DNA of 49,559 nt, from positions 1 to 49,559 of the forward strand of contig NZ_JAAIIJ010000020.1 of the NCBI RefSeq assembly GCF_012932445.1. Direction: 5' to 3'. The DNA is from Bifidobacterium panos (GTDB taxonomy: Bacteria; Actinomycetota; Actinomycetes; Actinomycetales; Bifidobacteriaceae). Both the position numbers and the translations under genes were made by a program. Positions 8,220 to 16,938 of the stretch are shown here, piece after piece; position 1 is the stretch's first letter; each line of letters starts with the position of its first letter. The notes below the pieces were generated by a model. It saw only the letters and a list, made by a program, of their open reading frames with translations, was not told the DNA's origin and did not search any database.

Positions 8220-8535
8220 TCGCCCGACGGTCCAGTACCCATCGGTGCCGAACGGCATCACACGCCGATTCGGCCCCACTCAGGAAGTATGTGTGTCTTG
8301 AAATATCTTCGCTGACCCCGACAAAAAATGTGCCATTGGCGGGTTTCAGTGAGATTCAGCGCTACTTTAGCTCGCAACGAGGGCACTATTCCAATAGTCT
8401 CCGGGGTTAACTGGATCGTGAGATTCGAGTGGCCGGGCGGGCGACATCTGACGAACCGTTGGGCAATGGTGGCGGATATAGGGCATATACTGGCGTTGGT
8501 TCTGTTGGTGCGGCGCACAACGCATGGAGGCAAGG
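8220..8535. other. Intergenic stretch before the aminotransferase
   Basis: No gene is supported. TATACT at 8486-8491 could be a -10 element for the aminotransferase, but no good -35 is at the right distance. GGAGG at 8526-8530 is the ribosome binding site. Confidence 0.35.
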
Positions 8536-9726
8536 ATGATCAACGAGGGGTATAAGGCGATGCTGGGCGGCAAGTCGGTTATTCGCGAGCTGAGTGAGTA
8601 CGCCACTAGGCGCGGTGCCGAGATCGGCTATGAGAATGTGTTCGACTTCTCGCTGGGCAATCCGTCCGTGCCCGCGCCCGACGATTTCACGCGCACGATG
8701 GTCGATCTGTATGAGCATGGCGACCCGGTGGCCATCCACGGGTACTCGCCGTCGCTTGGCATTCCGTCCGTGTGCGCGACCATTGCCGAATTGCTGAACC
8801 GTCGTTTCGGTGTGCCTTATGAAGCGCACCATATTTTCCCCACCACCGGCGCGGCCGGAGCGCTGTCCCATGCGATGCGCGCCGTCACTAAGCCGGGAGA
8901 CGAGATCATCACCTTCGCACCGTATTTCCCCGAATACCAGCCGTATGTGGCTGGCACGGGCGCGAAGCTCACTGTCGTGCCCGCCGACACGGCGAACTTC
9001 CAAATCAACTTTGATGCCTTCGAAGCCGCGCTGAACGCGAACGTGCAGGCCGTGCTCATCAACACGCCGAACAACCCCTCGGGCGCGGTGTATTCCGCCG
9101 AAACGCTGACCAGACTGTCGGCAATCCTGGCCGCCAAGCAGACCGAATACGGCCATGACATCTTTCTGATCAGCGACGAGCCCTACCGCGAAATCGTGTT
9201 CGACGGCGGCGAGCAACCTTATCCGGCGCGCTTCTACAGCAACACGCTCACCTGCTATTCGTTCTCCAAGTCGCTGTCGCTGCCGGGCGAGCGCATCGGC
9301 TATGTGGCGGTGAACCCGCGCGCCACCGATGCCGACCTGCTGGTGGCGATGATGGGCCAGATCAGCCGCGGCACCGGTCACAACTGCCCGCCGAGTTCGA
9401 TTCAGCTCGGCGTGGCGAAGGTCATTGACGAGACCAGCGATTTGAGCGTGTACGAGACGAACATGAACCTGCTGTACGATGCGCTCACCTCCCTTGGTTT
9501 CGAGGTGGTGCGGCCGGGCGGCACATTCTATATCTTCCCCAAAGCCCTGGAATCTGACGCCACCGCCTTCTGTCTGAAGGCCAAGGAATACGATTTGATT
9601 CTCGTGCCGTCCGACAGCTTCGGTGTGACCGGCCACTTCCGCATGGCCTATTGCGTCGACACCGAGAAAGTCAAGCGTTCAATCCCCGCCCTCGAACGTT
9701 TTGTGCGTGAGCAATACGGCAGGTGA
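8536..9726 (+). CDS. PLP-dependent aminotransferase, class I/II
   Basis: The product has 396 residues, normal for fold-type I aminotransferases. The start is ATG 8536 with GGAGG just upstream; an in-frame ATG at 8524 lies before this ribosome binding site and is rejected. Family marks are the NTPNNPSG segment, ISDEPYREIVF with the PLP-contacting Asp and Tyr, and SFSKSLSLPGERIGY with the Schiff-base Lys. FRMAYC near the end holds the carboxylate-binding Arg. The substrate is probably an aspartate-, alanine- or aromatic-type amino acid, which cannot be narrowed from sequence. It converges on the next gene, with a long inverted repeat between them. Confidence 0.9.
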   Translation: MINEGYKAMLGGKSVIRELSEYATRRGAEIGYENVFDFSLGNPSVPAPDDFTRTMVDLYEHGDPVAIHGYSPSLGIPSVCATIAELLNRRFGVPYEAHHIFPTTGAAGALSHAMRAVTKPGDEIITFAPYFPEYQPYVAGTGAKLTVVPADTANFQINFDAFEAALNANVQAVLINTPNNPSGAVYSAETLTRLSAILAAKQTEYGHDIFLISDEPYREIVFDGGEQPYPARFYSNTLTCYSFSKSLSLPGERIGYVAVNPRATDADLLVAMMGQISRGTGHNCPPSSIQLGVAKVIDETSDLSVYETNMNLLYDALTSLGFEVVRPGGTFYIFPKALESDATAFCLKAKEYDLILVPSDSFGVTGHFRMAYCVDTEKVKRSIPALERFVREQYGR

Positions 9727-9739
9727 TTTCTCGTTTCGC

Positions 9740-9855
9740 GGCTATCTCGCTTACGTGTGGCAACGTTCCTTCGATACCGCGAGTATGACCGTTGCAGTTC
9801 CAGTCGCCCTACCTGCGTTATTCACGGTTGAGTGCCACACGTAAGCGAGATAGCC
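9740..9855. repeat. Perfect 23-bp inverted repeat with 70-base interior
   Basis: 9740-9762 and 9833-9855 are exact complements (GGCTATCTCGCTTACGTGTG and its partner). It lies between two converging genes. It could be a long bidirectional terminator stem or a minimal non-autonomous element of about 116 bp. No direct target duplication stood out. Confidence 0.7.
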
Positions 9856-9874
9856 AGGTAACAGCGCGATGTTG

Positions 9875-11194
9875 TTACACGCGATTGACCAAAGAGGGGT
9901 CGATTTGCATGGTGGGGAACTTGTGCGTCATGTAGGCGTTGCCGAAATACTGGTCGAACCAGTGGGTGACGGGTGAATCCGGCTCGTTGCCGGCCAGTCG
10001 CATGTACCAACAGTCCAGCGCCATGATCGTCAGCGTGCAGTCGACAAGCAGCAACACAAAGCAGACGGCGGTCAGCGAATACCGCACCTTCCATGGGATC
10101 TTGTTGATCAGCCACAGCAGCCACGGCAATATCAGCTTGATCCACAGCAACCCCAACACGCCCCAGAAGAACATGAACTGCCCCGAGGTGCGCCCGCCGA
10201 TGGACAGCCATTCGCCGGTGTAATCCCACGACCTGATGCCGCAAGTCACTTCCATGAACCAGCTGACGAAATATTCGAACGCGCCGCCGATCAGAGCGGA
10301 GGCCAGAAAAATCAGCACCGGGCTTTTGCGCCACAGACGGTTCAGGCACACGGTGAGGATGACGGCGCCGCAGCCGTAGATGCATGAGAACGGCCCCCAC
10401 AGAGTGCTGGCGCGATCCTGATATTCGCCGAACACGATGAGATGGTAAATGGTCTCGACCGCCAAGCCGAACACGCTGCCGAAGACGAACAGCCAGAACA
10501 CGTTGAAGAAGTCCAGCGCGATGTAGCCTTTGCCGGACTTGTCGCGCCCGAGCGTGCCTTTGCGCACGGCGTCCCAATAGCTGTCGCGCTCGTCCATGCG
10601 CTTGAGGCTGCGGTGCAGACGACGTTCCTGCAACAGCGCGGGATCGACGATGACGGACAGCACCACCAGAATCGCCACCTGAATCGCCGGGGCGATGAGA
10701 TTGGGGCCGAAGCCTTGCAGCGCCAAGGAAAACATGCCGTCCGCAATGGTGAGCGGGATGAGCACGTACGCCCAGCGCGCCGCATATCGGCGCCGGTTGC
10801 GCAACAACAGCACACCGAACACAATCAGCAGCGTTTCGAGAACGATCAGCAATATCGTGTCGCATACGGACAAGACGATGGTCAGATCCAGCGCGTCCAC
10901 ACGCTCGCGCCCCAGCAGCACGCGGCGCGTGGCGAGCACCGCCGCATATACGATGCGCGGCAGTGAGAACAGACCGTCGAGCAGGATCAGCACGCCGTAG
11001 ATGCGCACGATGAGGGGGAGGCGGCGGTCGTCGATGGGGGTTTGATCGTCGGTGATTGCATCTTTGGCGGCCGTGTTTTCGGCGGCTATATCTTCGGCAA
11101 TGGTATCGCCGGCAATCGCTCCGTCGATGTTGTTTGCGGAGGCTGACTGCTCGGCGATATCGGCCGACTGGTTGTCTCTCGCAAAAACTCTCAT
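9875..11194 (-). CDS. Multi-pass membrane protein, ABC_trans_CmpB (PF06541) family
   Basis: The product has 439 residues. ATG 11194 is preferred over an upstream TTG at 11203. The first about 55 residues are Ala/Asp/Glu-rich and soluble. Four or five hydrophobic segments follow, then a basic cytoplasmic loop (QERRLHRSLKRMDERDSYW), then DFFNVFWLFVFGSVFGLAVE and WGPFSCIYGCGAV, the hallmark of PF06541, a family named as a putative type IV ABC transporter component with no proven substrate. More membrane helices close the protein. No ATPase gene is adjacent. Its job in this cell is unknown. Confidence 0.7.
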   Translation of the reverse strand: MRVFARDNQSADIAEQSASANNIDGAIAGDTIAEDIAAENTAAKDAITDDQTPIDDRRLPLIVRIYGVLILLDGLFSLPRIVYAAVLATRRVLLGRERVDALDLTIVLSVCDTILLIVLETLLIVFGVLLLRNRRRYAARWAYVLIPLTIADGMFSLALQGFGPNLIAPAIQVAILVVLSVIVDPALLQERRLHRSLKRMDERDSYWDAVRKGTLGRDKSGKGYIALDFFNVFWLFVFGSVFGLAVETIYHLIVFGEYQDRASTLWGPFSCIYGCGAVILTVCLNRLWRKSPVLIFLASALIGGAFEYFVSWFMEVTCGIRSWDYTGEWLSIGGRTSGQFMFFWGVLGLLWIKLILPWLLWLINKIPWKVRYSLTAVCFVLLLVDCTLTIMALDCWYMRLAGNEPDSPVTHWFDQYFGNAYMTHKFPTMQIDPSLVNRV

Positions 11195-11465
11195 GAGGTA
11201 CAACGCTACCAGCGTGCGTGCATTTTCCGCTGTCGGAAAGGTATTGGGCAGATAGCGCGGCAGTGTTTGGAGGGGTGTCTCAGGTCGTTCGACATTCAGG
11301 AAACGTTCAAGAAACGTCTAGAGAACATCGACTGAAGATTTCAGTTCCCCCGAGATTTGGTCAAGACTTTCGCAAGGGGTAGGGGGTGTACTGGTAACCA
11401 ACAGCCGAAAGGCGGCTGGTCGGCACAAAGCCAATCAGTGACGCATAAGTTAAGGACAATACGAC

Positions 11466-13058
11466 ATGACAAGCAACACACATGCCTCCGTCAAACAACA
11501 TAAGGCGGCGCAAGGTGGCGGCAAAATCGTCGCCACTGCGGCTGTCATTTCGCTGGTCGTCGGATTCGGATATGGCATGGCAGGTTGCGCCATCGCGGGC
11601 GACTTCGGTTTGGGCCGCACGCAGTCGACCGCCACGACGGTGAGCGGCGGCGGAGGAGCGAACACGATGAGCTACGACTACACCGGCAGCTATTCGGGTG
11701 TGCTCAGCGCCGACGGCAAAACCGTCTCGGCCGAAAACGAGACGACTGAAGCCACGAACTCCGACCAGAACACGGCCCTTGCGCAAAATGGCGGCACGTT
11801 GACGCTCACGGGCATGACGCTGAACAAGTCCGGCGATTCGTCCAACGCGGACAATACCAATTTCTATGGCACGAACGCCGTATCGCTGACGGTGGGTGAA
11901 CAATCGACCACCACGCTGGACGATGTGAAGCTCAATGCTTCCAGCGCCGGGTCGAACGCCATCTTCGCCACCGATTCCGGCACTGTGCTGGCGCGCAAGG
12001 TCACCATCAACACCAGTGCCGACAACTCGCGCGGCCTCGACGCCACTTACGGCGGCACGATAGTGGCCGGCGAGCTTGAAGCCACTACCGAAGGCGATCA
12101 CTGTGCCACCGTGGCCACCGACCGCGGAGGCGGCAACATCTCGGTGGCCGGCGCCAAGCTGTCCACCTCCGGCTCGGGCTCGCCGCTGCTGTATTCCACC
12201 GGCGACGTCGAAGTGAGCGACGTGACCGGCACGGCAACCGGCTCGCAAATCGCCGGCATGGAAGGCCTCAATACCATCTTGATCAACAAGTCCACCTTGG
12301 AAAGCACCGTGAGCGGCAAGACGGCCTCCGACCCGGTGGCCAATGGTGTGATCATCTACCAATCCACCTCGGGAGACGCGGAGGCGACCACCGGCGAGGC
12401 CGCGACGTTCCAAGCGAAAGACTCCACGCTGAAGTCGGCCATCACGTCCGGTTCGATGTTCTATTTCACCAACACCGAGGCGAACGTGGTTTTGAGCAAC
12501 ACCACGCTGGACTTCGATTCGGACGCGGCGGCGCTCATCACCGCGGCCGGCAACGACTCGAACAGCTGGGGGCAGGCCGGCTCGAACGGGGCAACCGTCA
12601 CGTTCACCGGACGCAATCAGGAGCTCAAGGGCAACGTGAGCGCCGACACAATCTCGTCGGTCACGCTCAACCTGTTCGATTCCAGCACTTGGACGGGCGC
12701 GGCGCAGATTGCTGACAACACATCGGCTTCGGCCGGTTCGGCTTCCGCCAGCGAGACGCCGATCAGCGTGAACGTGGACGGCTCGTCCACTTGGGTGGTG
12801 ACGGGCGATACCACCGTTTCCAAGCTCAACGTGGCCCAGGGCGGCAAAGTGGTGGATGCCCAAGGCAAGAGCGTGACCATCAAGAACGGTGGCGACACGG
12901 TGGTTGAGGGCACGAGCGACATCACCGTCACCGTGGCCGGCGCATACGGCACTACCGTGGAAACTTCCGGCACGGGCACCACGCTCGCCACCAAGCTCAT
13001 CAGCCGCGAAGCCTACGACTCCAAGTTCTCCACTTCCACCGCGTGGACGATGAGCTGA
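11466..13058 (+). CDS. Exported beta-helix-like surface protein
   Basis: The product has 530 residues; the ribosome binding site is TAAGGA. Residues 20-40 form a hydrophobic export or anchor segment, and YGMAGC at about residue 41 is close to a lipobox, so lipoprotein anchoring is possible. The rest is rich in Ser, Thr, Gly and Asn, with regularly spaced short strand signatures (GGTLTLTGMTLNKSG, STTTLDDVKLNASS, GGNISVAGAKLSTSG and similar), the pattern of a right-handed parallel beta-helix as in pectate-lyase-like adhesins. No catalytic motif was recognised. The next plus-strand gene begins 110 bases later and also encodes an MTSN-starting single-helix membrane protein, so the two probably form a pair. 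Confidence 0.65.
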   Translation: MTSNTHASVKQHKAAQGGGKIVATAAVISLVVGFGYGMAGCAIAGDFGLGRTQSTATTVSGGGGANTMSYDYTGSYSGVLSADGKTVSAENETTEATNSDQNTALAQNGGTLTLTGMTLNKSGDSSNADNTNFYGTNAVSLTVGEQSTTTLDDVKLNASSAGSNAIFATDSGTVLARKVTINTSADNSRGLDATYGGTIVAGELEATTEGDHCATVATDRGGGNISVAGAKLSTSGSGSPLLYSTGDVEVSDVTGTATGSQIAGMEGLNTILINKSTLESTVSGKTASDPVANGVIIYQSTSGDAEATTGEAATFQAKDSTLKSAITSGSMFYFTNTEANVVLSNTTLDFDSDAAALITAAGNDSNSWGQAGSNGATVTFTGRNQELKGNVSADTISSVTLNLFDSSTWTGAAQIADNTSASAGSASASETPISVNVDGSSTWVVTGDTTVSKLNVAQGGKVVDAQGKSVTIKNGGDTVVEGTSDITVTVAGAYGTTVETSGTGTTLATKLISREAYDSKFSTSTAWTMS

Positions 13059-13168
13059 GCGAGCAATATCACCCAATTCCCCGCGCGCAACCAGCCCAGC
13101 CAATAACCCCTATTTCAACAACCATCTCAATCACATAGCATCCAATAACCCTTGCGAAAGGATTCATC

Positions 13169-13771
13169 ATGACCAGCAACAACACCTTCCCGAATGCCTC
13201 GGATAACACGACCAATGCCAACGAGTCGGCCACACGGGTGACGTCCCCCGCGCAGGGAGCCGCGCAGTTCTCGTCCTTCGCACAGCAGCCTCCCGCGCCG
13301 GGCGGCACTGCGCCGATGCCGTCGAACCCGTATCAGGCTGCCCCGATGAACGCCGCCGTTCCGTCGGCTTTGGGTGGCAAGGCCACCGCCGCACAGCGCA
13401 TGAACGGCAAGCTGATCGCGCTGGTTGTGGGCGTGAGCCTGGTGTTCGGTGTGGCCGGTGGGCTCGGCGGCGGACTGGCCTATGGCGCGATCACCGGGGC
13501 GGGGTCGTCGAGCAGCCAGCAGATGCAGGCTCCCGGCGGTGCTCCGGGCGGCTCGGGTTCGCAGGGCGGCCAAGGCGGCAACGGCCAAGGTGGCGGCAAC
13601 AGCCAGAACGGCCAGCCGGGCGAGCCGCCGAGCGGCAACGGTCAGAGCGGCAGCGGCCAAAGTGGCAATGGCCAGAGCGGCAATGGCTCTAGCCAGTCCA
13701 ACGGCTCGAACTCAAACTCCAATCAGAAAGGCAGCTCCAACACCAACGGTTCCGATTCCGCAGCCAGCTAG
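13169..13771 (+). CDS. Single-helix membrane protein with Gly/Gln/Ser/Asn-rich tail
   Basis: The product has 200 residues; GAAAGGA precedes ATG 13169. About 78 residues rich in Asn, Ala and Pro are followed by one transmembrane segment (GKLIALVVGVSLVFGVAGGL) and then about 95 residues of nearly pure Gly, Gln, Ser, Asn and Pro with a GQSGNGQSGNG repeat. The tail is intrinsically disordered and presumably outside the cell. I recognise no family. Its position behind the beta-helix protein suggests a shared surface role. Confidence 0.65.
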   Translation: MTSNNTFPNASDNTTNANESATRVTSPAQGAAQFSSFAQQPPAPGGTAPMPSNPYQAAPMNAAVPSALGGKATAAQRMNGKLIALVVGVSLVFGVAGGLGGGLAYGAITGAGSSSSQQMQAPGGAPGGSGSQGGQGGNGQGGGNSQNGQPGEPPSGNGQSGSGQSGNGQSGNGSSQSNGSNSNSNQKGSSNTNGSDSAAS

Positions 13772-13821
13772 TTTCGCACGCCGTAGTTGCGCAAGACGTG
13801 TATGGCAACACCATCCGCGCC

Positions 13822-13857
13822 CGACAGCCGACCACTCACTTGGCCGGCTGTCGTTTT
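13822..13857. terminator. Terminator between converging genes
   Basis: CGACAGCCG (13822-13830) pairs with CGGCTGTCG (13845-13853) and TTTT follows on the plus strand. It overlaps the last codons of the minus-strand DUF6020 gene. Confidence 0.7.
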
Positions 13858-15500
13858 ATTTCGTCACCGGCACGCACGAACGGCAGTGCAGTGAACAGAG
13901 GCAGGCAAAAATACACCGGAATCGGGTACCAAAACAGCGCTTCGGGAGAGGCATAGAGCGACAGCACGGTGAACACCAGCAGACTCGCGGCGGCGAATAG
14001 CGGCCACATGCCGCGCCGCTCGCCTTCAACGGCATCTCCCTCGCCGGCATCACCGGCAACCCCCCTGCGCCGCCGCAACGCCCGCAGCGCCGCCTGCGCC
14101 GCCAAAGAGACAATCGTCAACAGCGGAATCCACGTGACATACAGCGCCATCGAAGTCAGCGGGTTGTCCGTGCGAACCCATGTGCGCACATGATTGAGAG
14201 CGCTCTTCTTCCACTGCGGCTTGTTCGATGTGCCCATCAGCGGGCTTAAATCGCGAGTGATTTGTGCAAGGCTGCGCTCCTTCGCTTCCTCGGAATCGCC
14301 GCTGTATTGCGGTGCGGTCAGGTAGGATGACCACTGCCTCAGATAGCCGGGGGAGAAGAGGTAATCGGCGTCGGTGGGGTACGAGAAATTCACGCGCGGA
14401 TCCCACCAGCCGCGAATCGGCCCGGAATATGCTTTCCAGTACTCGCCCGGATGGCGAACGCCGAGTTCGGCCCAAACCTTCAGCGCCGCGAGCTTCTCAT
14501 TTGCGGAAGGCGCGGGATCGGTGCGCAGGGTTTGAAACGTCTCGTTTGTGCGAGTTGCGCGGATATTCGCCGCCGCCTCGTCGAGATCCATGATCTTGTT
14601 CAGCGTCTTGCGCTGGCTTGGTGAAATCGCGGATGGATTATCGTGCGCGATTTGCGCGATCGGTTGGGTGATATAGCCCCACACTTCGCGGCTGGGGGAG
14701 CGGTTCGCATGGGTGAGCGAGGCGGCAAGTGGCGCGAACACGCATTGCGCCACGAGAATCCCCACCAGAATGCAGATCGCCGCACGCAACCTGCGCCCCT
14801 TGCGGCAAGCCAAGACCAAACAGATGCCAGAACACAGCGCAATCAACAGCGCGGTGCGCTTCGATGCGACGGAGCCGAACACCAGCAGCGCGAACCAACA
14901 CGCCACGGGCGTGCGCCGCAGCACTTCCCCGCGGGTCAACGCCGCTTCGACGAAGATCACCGCCATGGGCAGGAAGAACACGGTGTGCAGTGAATCCTTG
15001 CTCATCGTCGTGGTCGCGCCGACCACCACATAGCTGGTGGACAGGTAGACCAGACCGATGCCGAGCAGCCAACGCGGGGTGCCGAGCTTGCGGATATAGC
15101 ACAGCGCCAGCGCGCAACCGGCGGCGAGCAGCACGACTTGCGTGGCCGTGTAGAGGCCCAGGCCCGTCAGCGGAGAGCCGAGCGCGTCTCCGAGGTGCCA
15201 GAACAGGCCGAAAATCAAGGTGTCGAACAGCGGGTGCTGTGTGTAATAGTTATGAATGTCGGACGATTGCAGGTATTGCGCGAGCGTGTCGTCGCGCAAC
15301 GCGCCCGGCCAGGTGAGCGCGACCCACAGCGACCAACAGGCCAATATGGCGGCGAAATAGGGGACGAACCGTTCGCGCAGACTGATGCGCAAGGTGGAAG
15401 GGCTGCGCTTGCCCAGAGCTCGTGCCACGCGGCGAATGCGCGCGCAGGCGCTCGGCGCACCGGCAAGGCCGCCCTCAGCGGCAACGGTTCCATCACACAC
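13836..15500 (-). CDS. DUF6020-like polytopic membrane protein
   Basis: The product has 554 residues from a GTG at 15500 with GGGGA just upstream; a later start is possible because the first 40 residues are soluble and basic. About ten hydrophobic helices are seen. After the first helix come WPGALRDDTLAQY and NYYTQHPLFDT, and later TTTMSKDSLHTVFF and SVASKRTALLIAL. A long loop (HANRSPSREVWGYITQPIAQ, then ISPSQRKTLNKI, then WWDPRVNFSYPTDADYLFSP) lies between helices. This matches DUF6020 proteins, which look like GT-C-type membrane glycosyltransferases, with an acidic pair after helix 1. A role in cell-wall glycopolymer synthesis is inference. Confidence 0.65.
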   Translation of the reverse strand: MCDGTVAAEGGLAGAPSACARIRRVARALGKRSPSTLRISLRERFVPYFAAILACWSLWVALTWPGALRDDTLAQYLQSSDIHNYYTQHPLFDTLIFGLFWHLGDALGSPLTGLGLYTATQVVLLAAGCALALCYIRKLGTPRWLLGIGLVYLSTSYVVVGATTTMSKDSLHTVFFLPMAVIFVEAALTRGEVLRRTPVACWFALLVFGSVASKRTALLIALCSGICLVLACRKGRRLRAAICILVGILVAQCVFAPLAASLTHANRSPSREVWGYITQPIAQIAHDNPSAISPSQRKTLNKIMDLDEAAANIRATRTNETFQTLRTDPAPSANEKLAALKVWAELGVRHPGEYWKAYSGPIRGWWDPRVNFSYPTDADYLFSPGYLRQWSSYLTAPQYSGDSEEAKERSLAQITRDLSPLMGTSNKPQWKKSALNHVRTWVRTDNPLTSMALYVTWIPLLTIVSLAAQAALRALRRRRGVAGDAGEGDAVEGERRGMWPLFAAASLLVFTVLSLYASPEALFWYPIPVYFCLPLFTALPFVRAGDEIKRQPAK

Positions 15501-15566
15501 GGTTCCCCAGTCTAAAGCCGCCCATCACCCGCGTGCGGTTGTTCCCGCGGCCTATGGAATCGAGAC

Positions 15567-16112
15567 CTATTGAATCGATGCCTGCTGACGGGCGACATCA
15601 AGGGCTTTATTAAAGGCGTCGGACGTCCAGCTGGCACCGGCCACCTTGTCCACTTTGAGGTCTTTGAGCGGTTTGCCGTCCACCACGCCGTTGATGGCTT
15701 TGGCGAAATCCTCCTGATGCTTTTGGGAAATCGAAGTGAGTGGATGCCCCACGATTTCGACATTCTCGACGTTGCCGCCCTTGACGGTCAGATGCACGTC
15801 GATGGTGTCTTCGCCCACCGGGCCGTATTGGCTGTTGATCGAATAGGTGCCATCGGCGTAATTGCCGGTGTCCTTGTTGTCGGATTGGGTGGAATCGTTG
15901 GAGTTGCTGGAACTGTCACCTGACGACGAATCTTTTTTGTCCGAATCACCGCTCTGCGACTGCTGCTCCTGCGAGCTCTCGGTCTCGCCCGAATCGCCCG
16001 CGTATTCGTCGTCCATCGGTGTGGCCTTCGGCTCGCCGCAGCCCGCCAGCAGCGCCAGCGACGCCGCCGTGAGCGCCACCACTTTCGTCATGTTCCGTGT
16101 CATATCGGCCAT
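15567..16112 (-). CDS. FMN-binding-domain lipoprotein
   Basis: The product has 181 residues. ATG 16112 lies one base past the stop of the ATPase gene, and GAGG inside the end of that gene serves as its ribosome binding site, so the two are translationally linked. A signal peptide ends in LLAGC (lipobox); a Ser/Asp/Gln linker of about 60 residues precedes a small FMN_bind domain (PF04205): DGTYSINSQYGPVGEDTIDV, then VEIVGHP, then GASWTSDAFNKAL, whose Ser/Thr region is where ApbE attaches FMN. It closes the iron operon. In the comparable Campylobacter operon this place holds thioredoxin-like proteins, so it may pass electrons to ferric iron or to the P19 partner outside the membrane. Confidence 0.85.
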   Translation of the reverse strand: MADMTRNMTKVVALTAASLALLAGCGEPKATPMDDEYAGDSGETESSQEQQSQSGDSDKKDSSSGDSSSNSNDSTQSDNKDTGNYADGTYSINSQYGPVGEDTIDVHLTVKGGNVENVEIVGHPLTSISQKHQEDFAKAINGVVDGKPLKDLKVDKVAGASWTSDAFNKALDVARQQASIQ

Positions 16113-16113
16113 A

Positions 16114-16938
16114 TTATGCCTCGTATGCCTCACCGCCGGTCTTGGCGGATTTGGTGGGGTCGGCGAATCCGATGGGCAAGTCGTCGGCGCGCTGGGCGCC
16201 TTCGGCGGACGAACCGGTGAAGGCGGGTTTGCCACCGGCCTGTTCGTAGGCGGTGCGCGCGGCTTCGTCATTCCATTTTTCGCCGACGAGCACGCCGTGC
16301 CCCAGCATGATTTCACGCTCGGCCTGGCTGGCCACCAGTGCGTCGTGCGTCACTACGATAATCGTCGTGCCCTGCTCGTGCAGGTCGCGGAACAGATCGA
16401 GCACGATTCGCTCGTTTTTTTCGTCCAGATTGCCGGTGGGCTCGTCGGCGAGAATGATCTTCGGGCAGTTGATCAGCGCCCGCGCAATGCACACACGCTG
16501 CTGCTCGCCGCCCGACAGCTGGCCGGGCAAGTGGTGCGCGCGCTCTTTCAACCCCACCCGTTCCAACGCTTCGAGCGCCTGACGCTCGTTGACCACGGAG
16601 TGATAATACTGCGCCACCATCACGTTCTCGACGGCCGTCAGATGCGGCACAAGATAGAACTTCTGGAACACCAGGCCGATCATGTTCTTGCGCACGTCGG
16701 CGAGCTGCTTGGCGCTCAGGTCCTCCAGCTTGCGGCCCTCCAGCATGACGGAACCCTTGGAAGGCGTGTCCATGCAGCCAATCATGTTCATCAGCGTGGT
16801 CTTGCCGGAACCGGACGAGCCGACGATGGCGAGCCACTGGCCCTGCGGCACCGTGAGATTCAGGTCGTCCACGGCTTTGAGATCACCGTAGATCTTGGAG
16901 ATGTGGTCGAGTTCAAGCAACATGTCGGAACCTTTCAT
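16114..16938 (-). CDS. ABC transporter ATPase, MacB/LolD type
   Basis: The product has 274 residues. It has Walker [10 protein letters not shown]-loop GLVFQKF, signature LSGGEQQRV, Walker [10 protein letters not shown] and H-loop VVTHD, so it should hydrolyse ATP. It starts directly after the stop codon of the upstream permease gene (GGGAGG in that gene is its ribosome binding site). The last about 50 residues are an Ala/Gly-rich extension beyond the usual core. It is the counterpart of Cj1663 in the Campylobacter P19 iron system and presumably powers the two FtsX-like permeases upstream. Confidence 0.9.
   Translation of the reverse strand: MKGSDMLLELDHISKIYGDLKAVDDLNLTVPQGQWLAIVGSSGSGKTTLMNMIGCMDTPSKGSVMLEGRKLEDLSAKQLADVRKNMIGLVFQKFYLVPHLTAVENVMVAQYYHSVVNERQALEALERVGLKERAHHLPGQLSGGEQQRVCIARALINCPKIILADEPTGNLDEKNERIVLDLFRDLHEQGTTIIVVTHDALVASQAEREIMLGHGVLVGEKWNDEAARTAYEQAGGKPAFTGSSAEGAQRADDLPIGFADPTKSAKTGGEAYEA

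Noticed and set aside
8407..9636. Long minus-strand open frame opposite the aminotransferase
   Set aside because: A mirror frame caused by high GC and codon bias; the plus strand carries complete aminotransferase motifs. The same applies to long antisense frames at 11361-13103, 25658-27175, 29118-31619 and 32983-34914.
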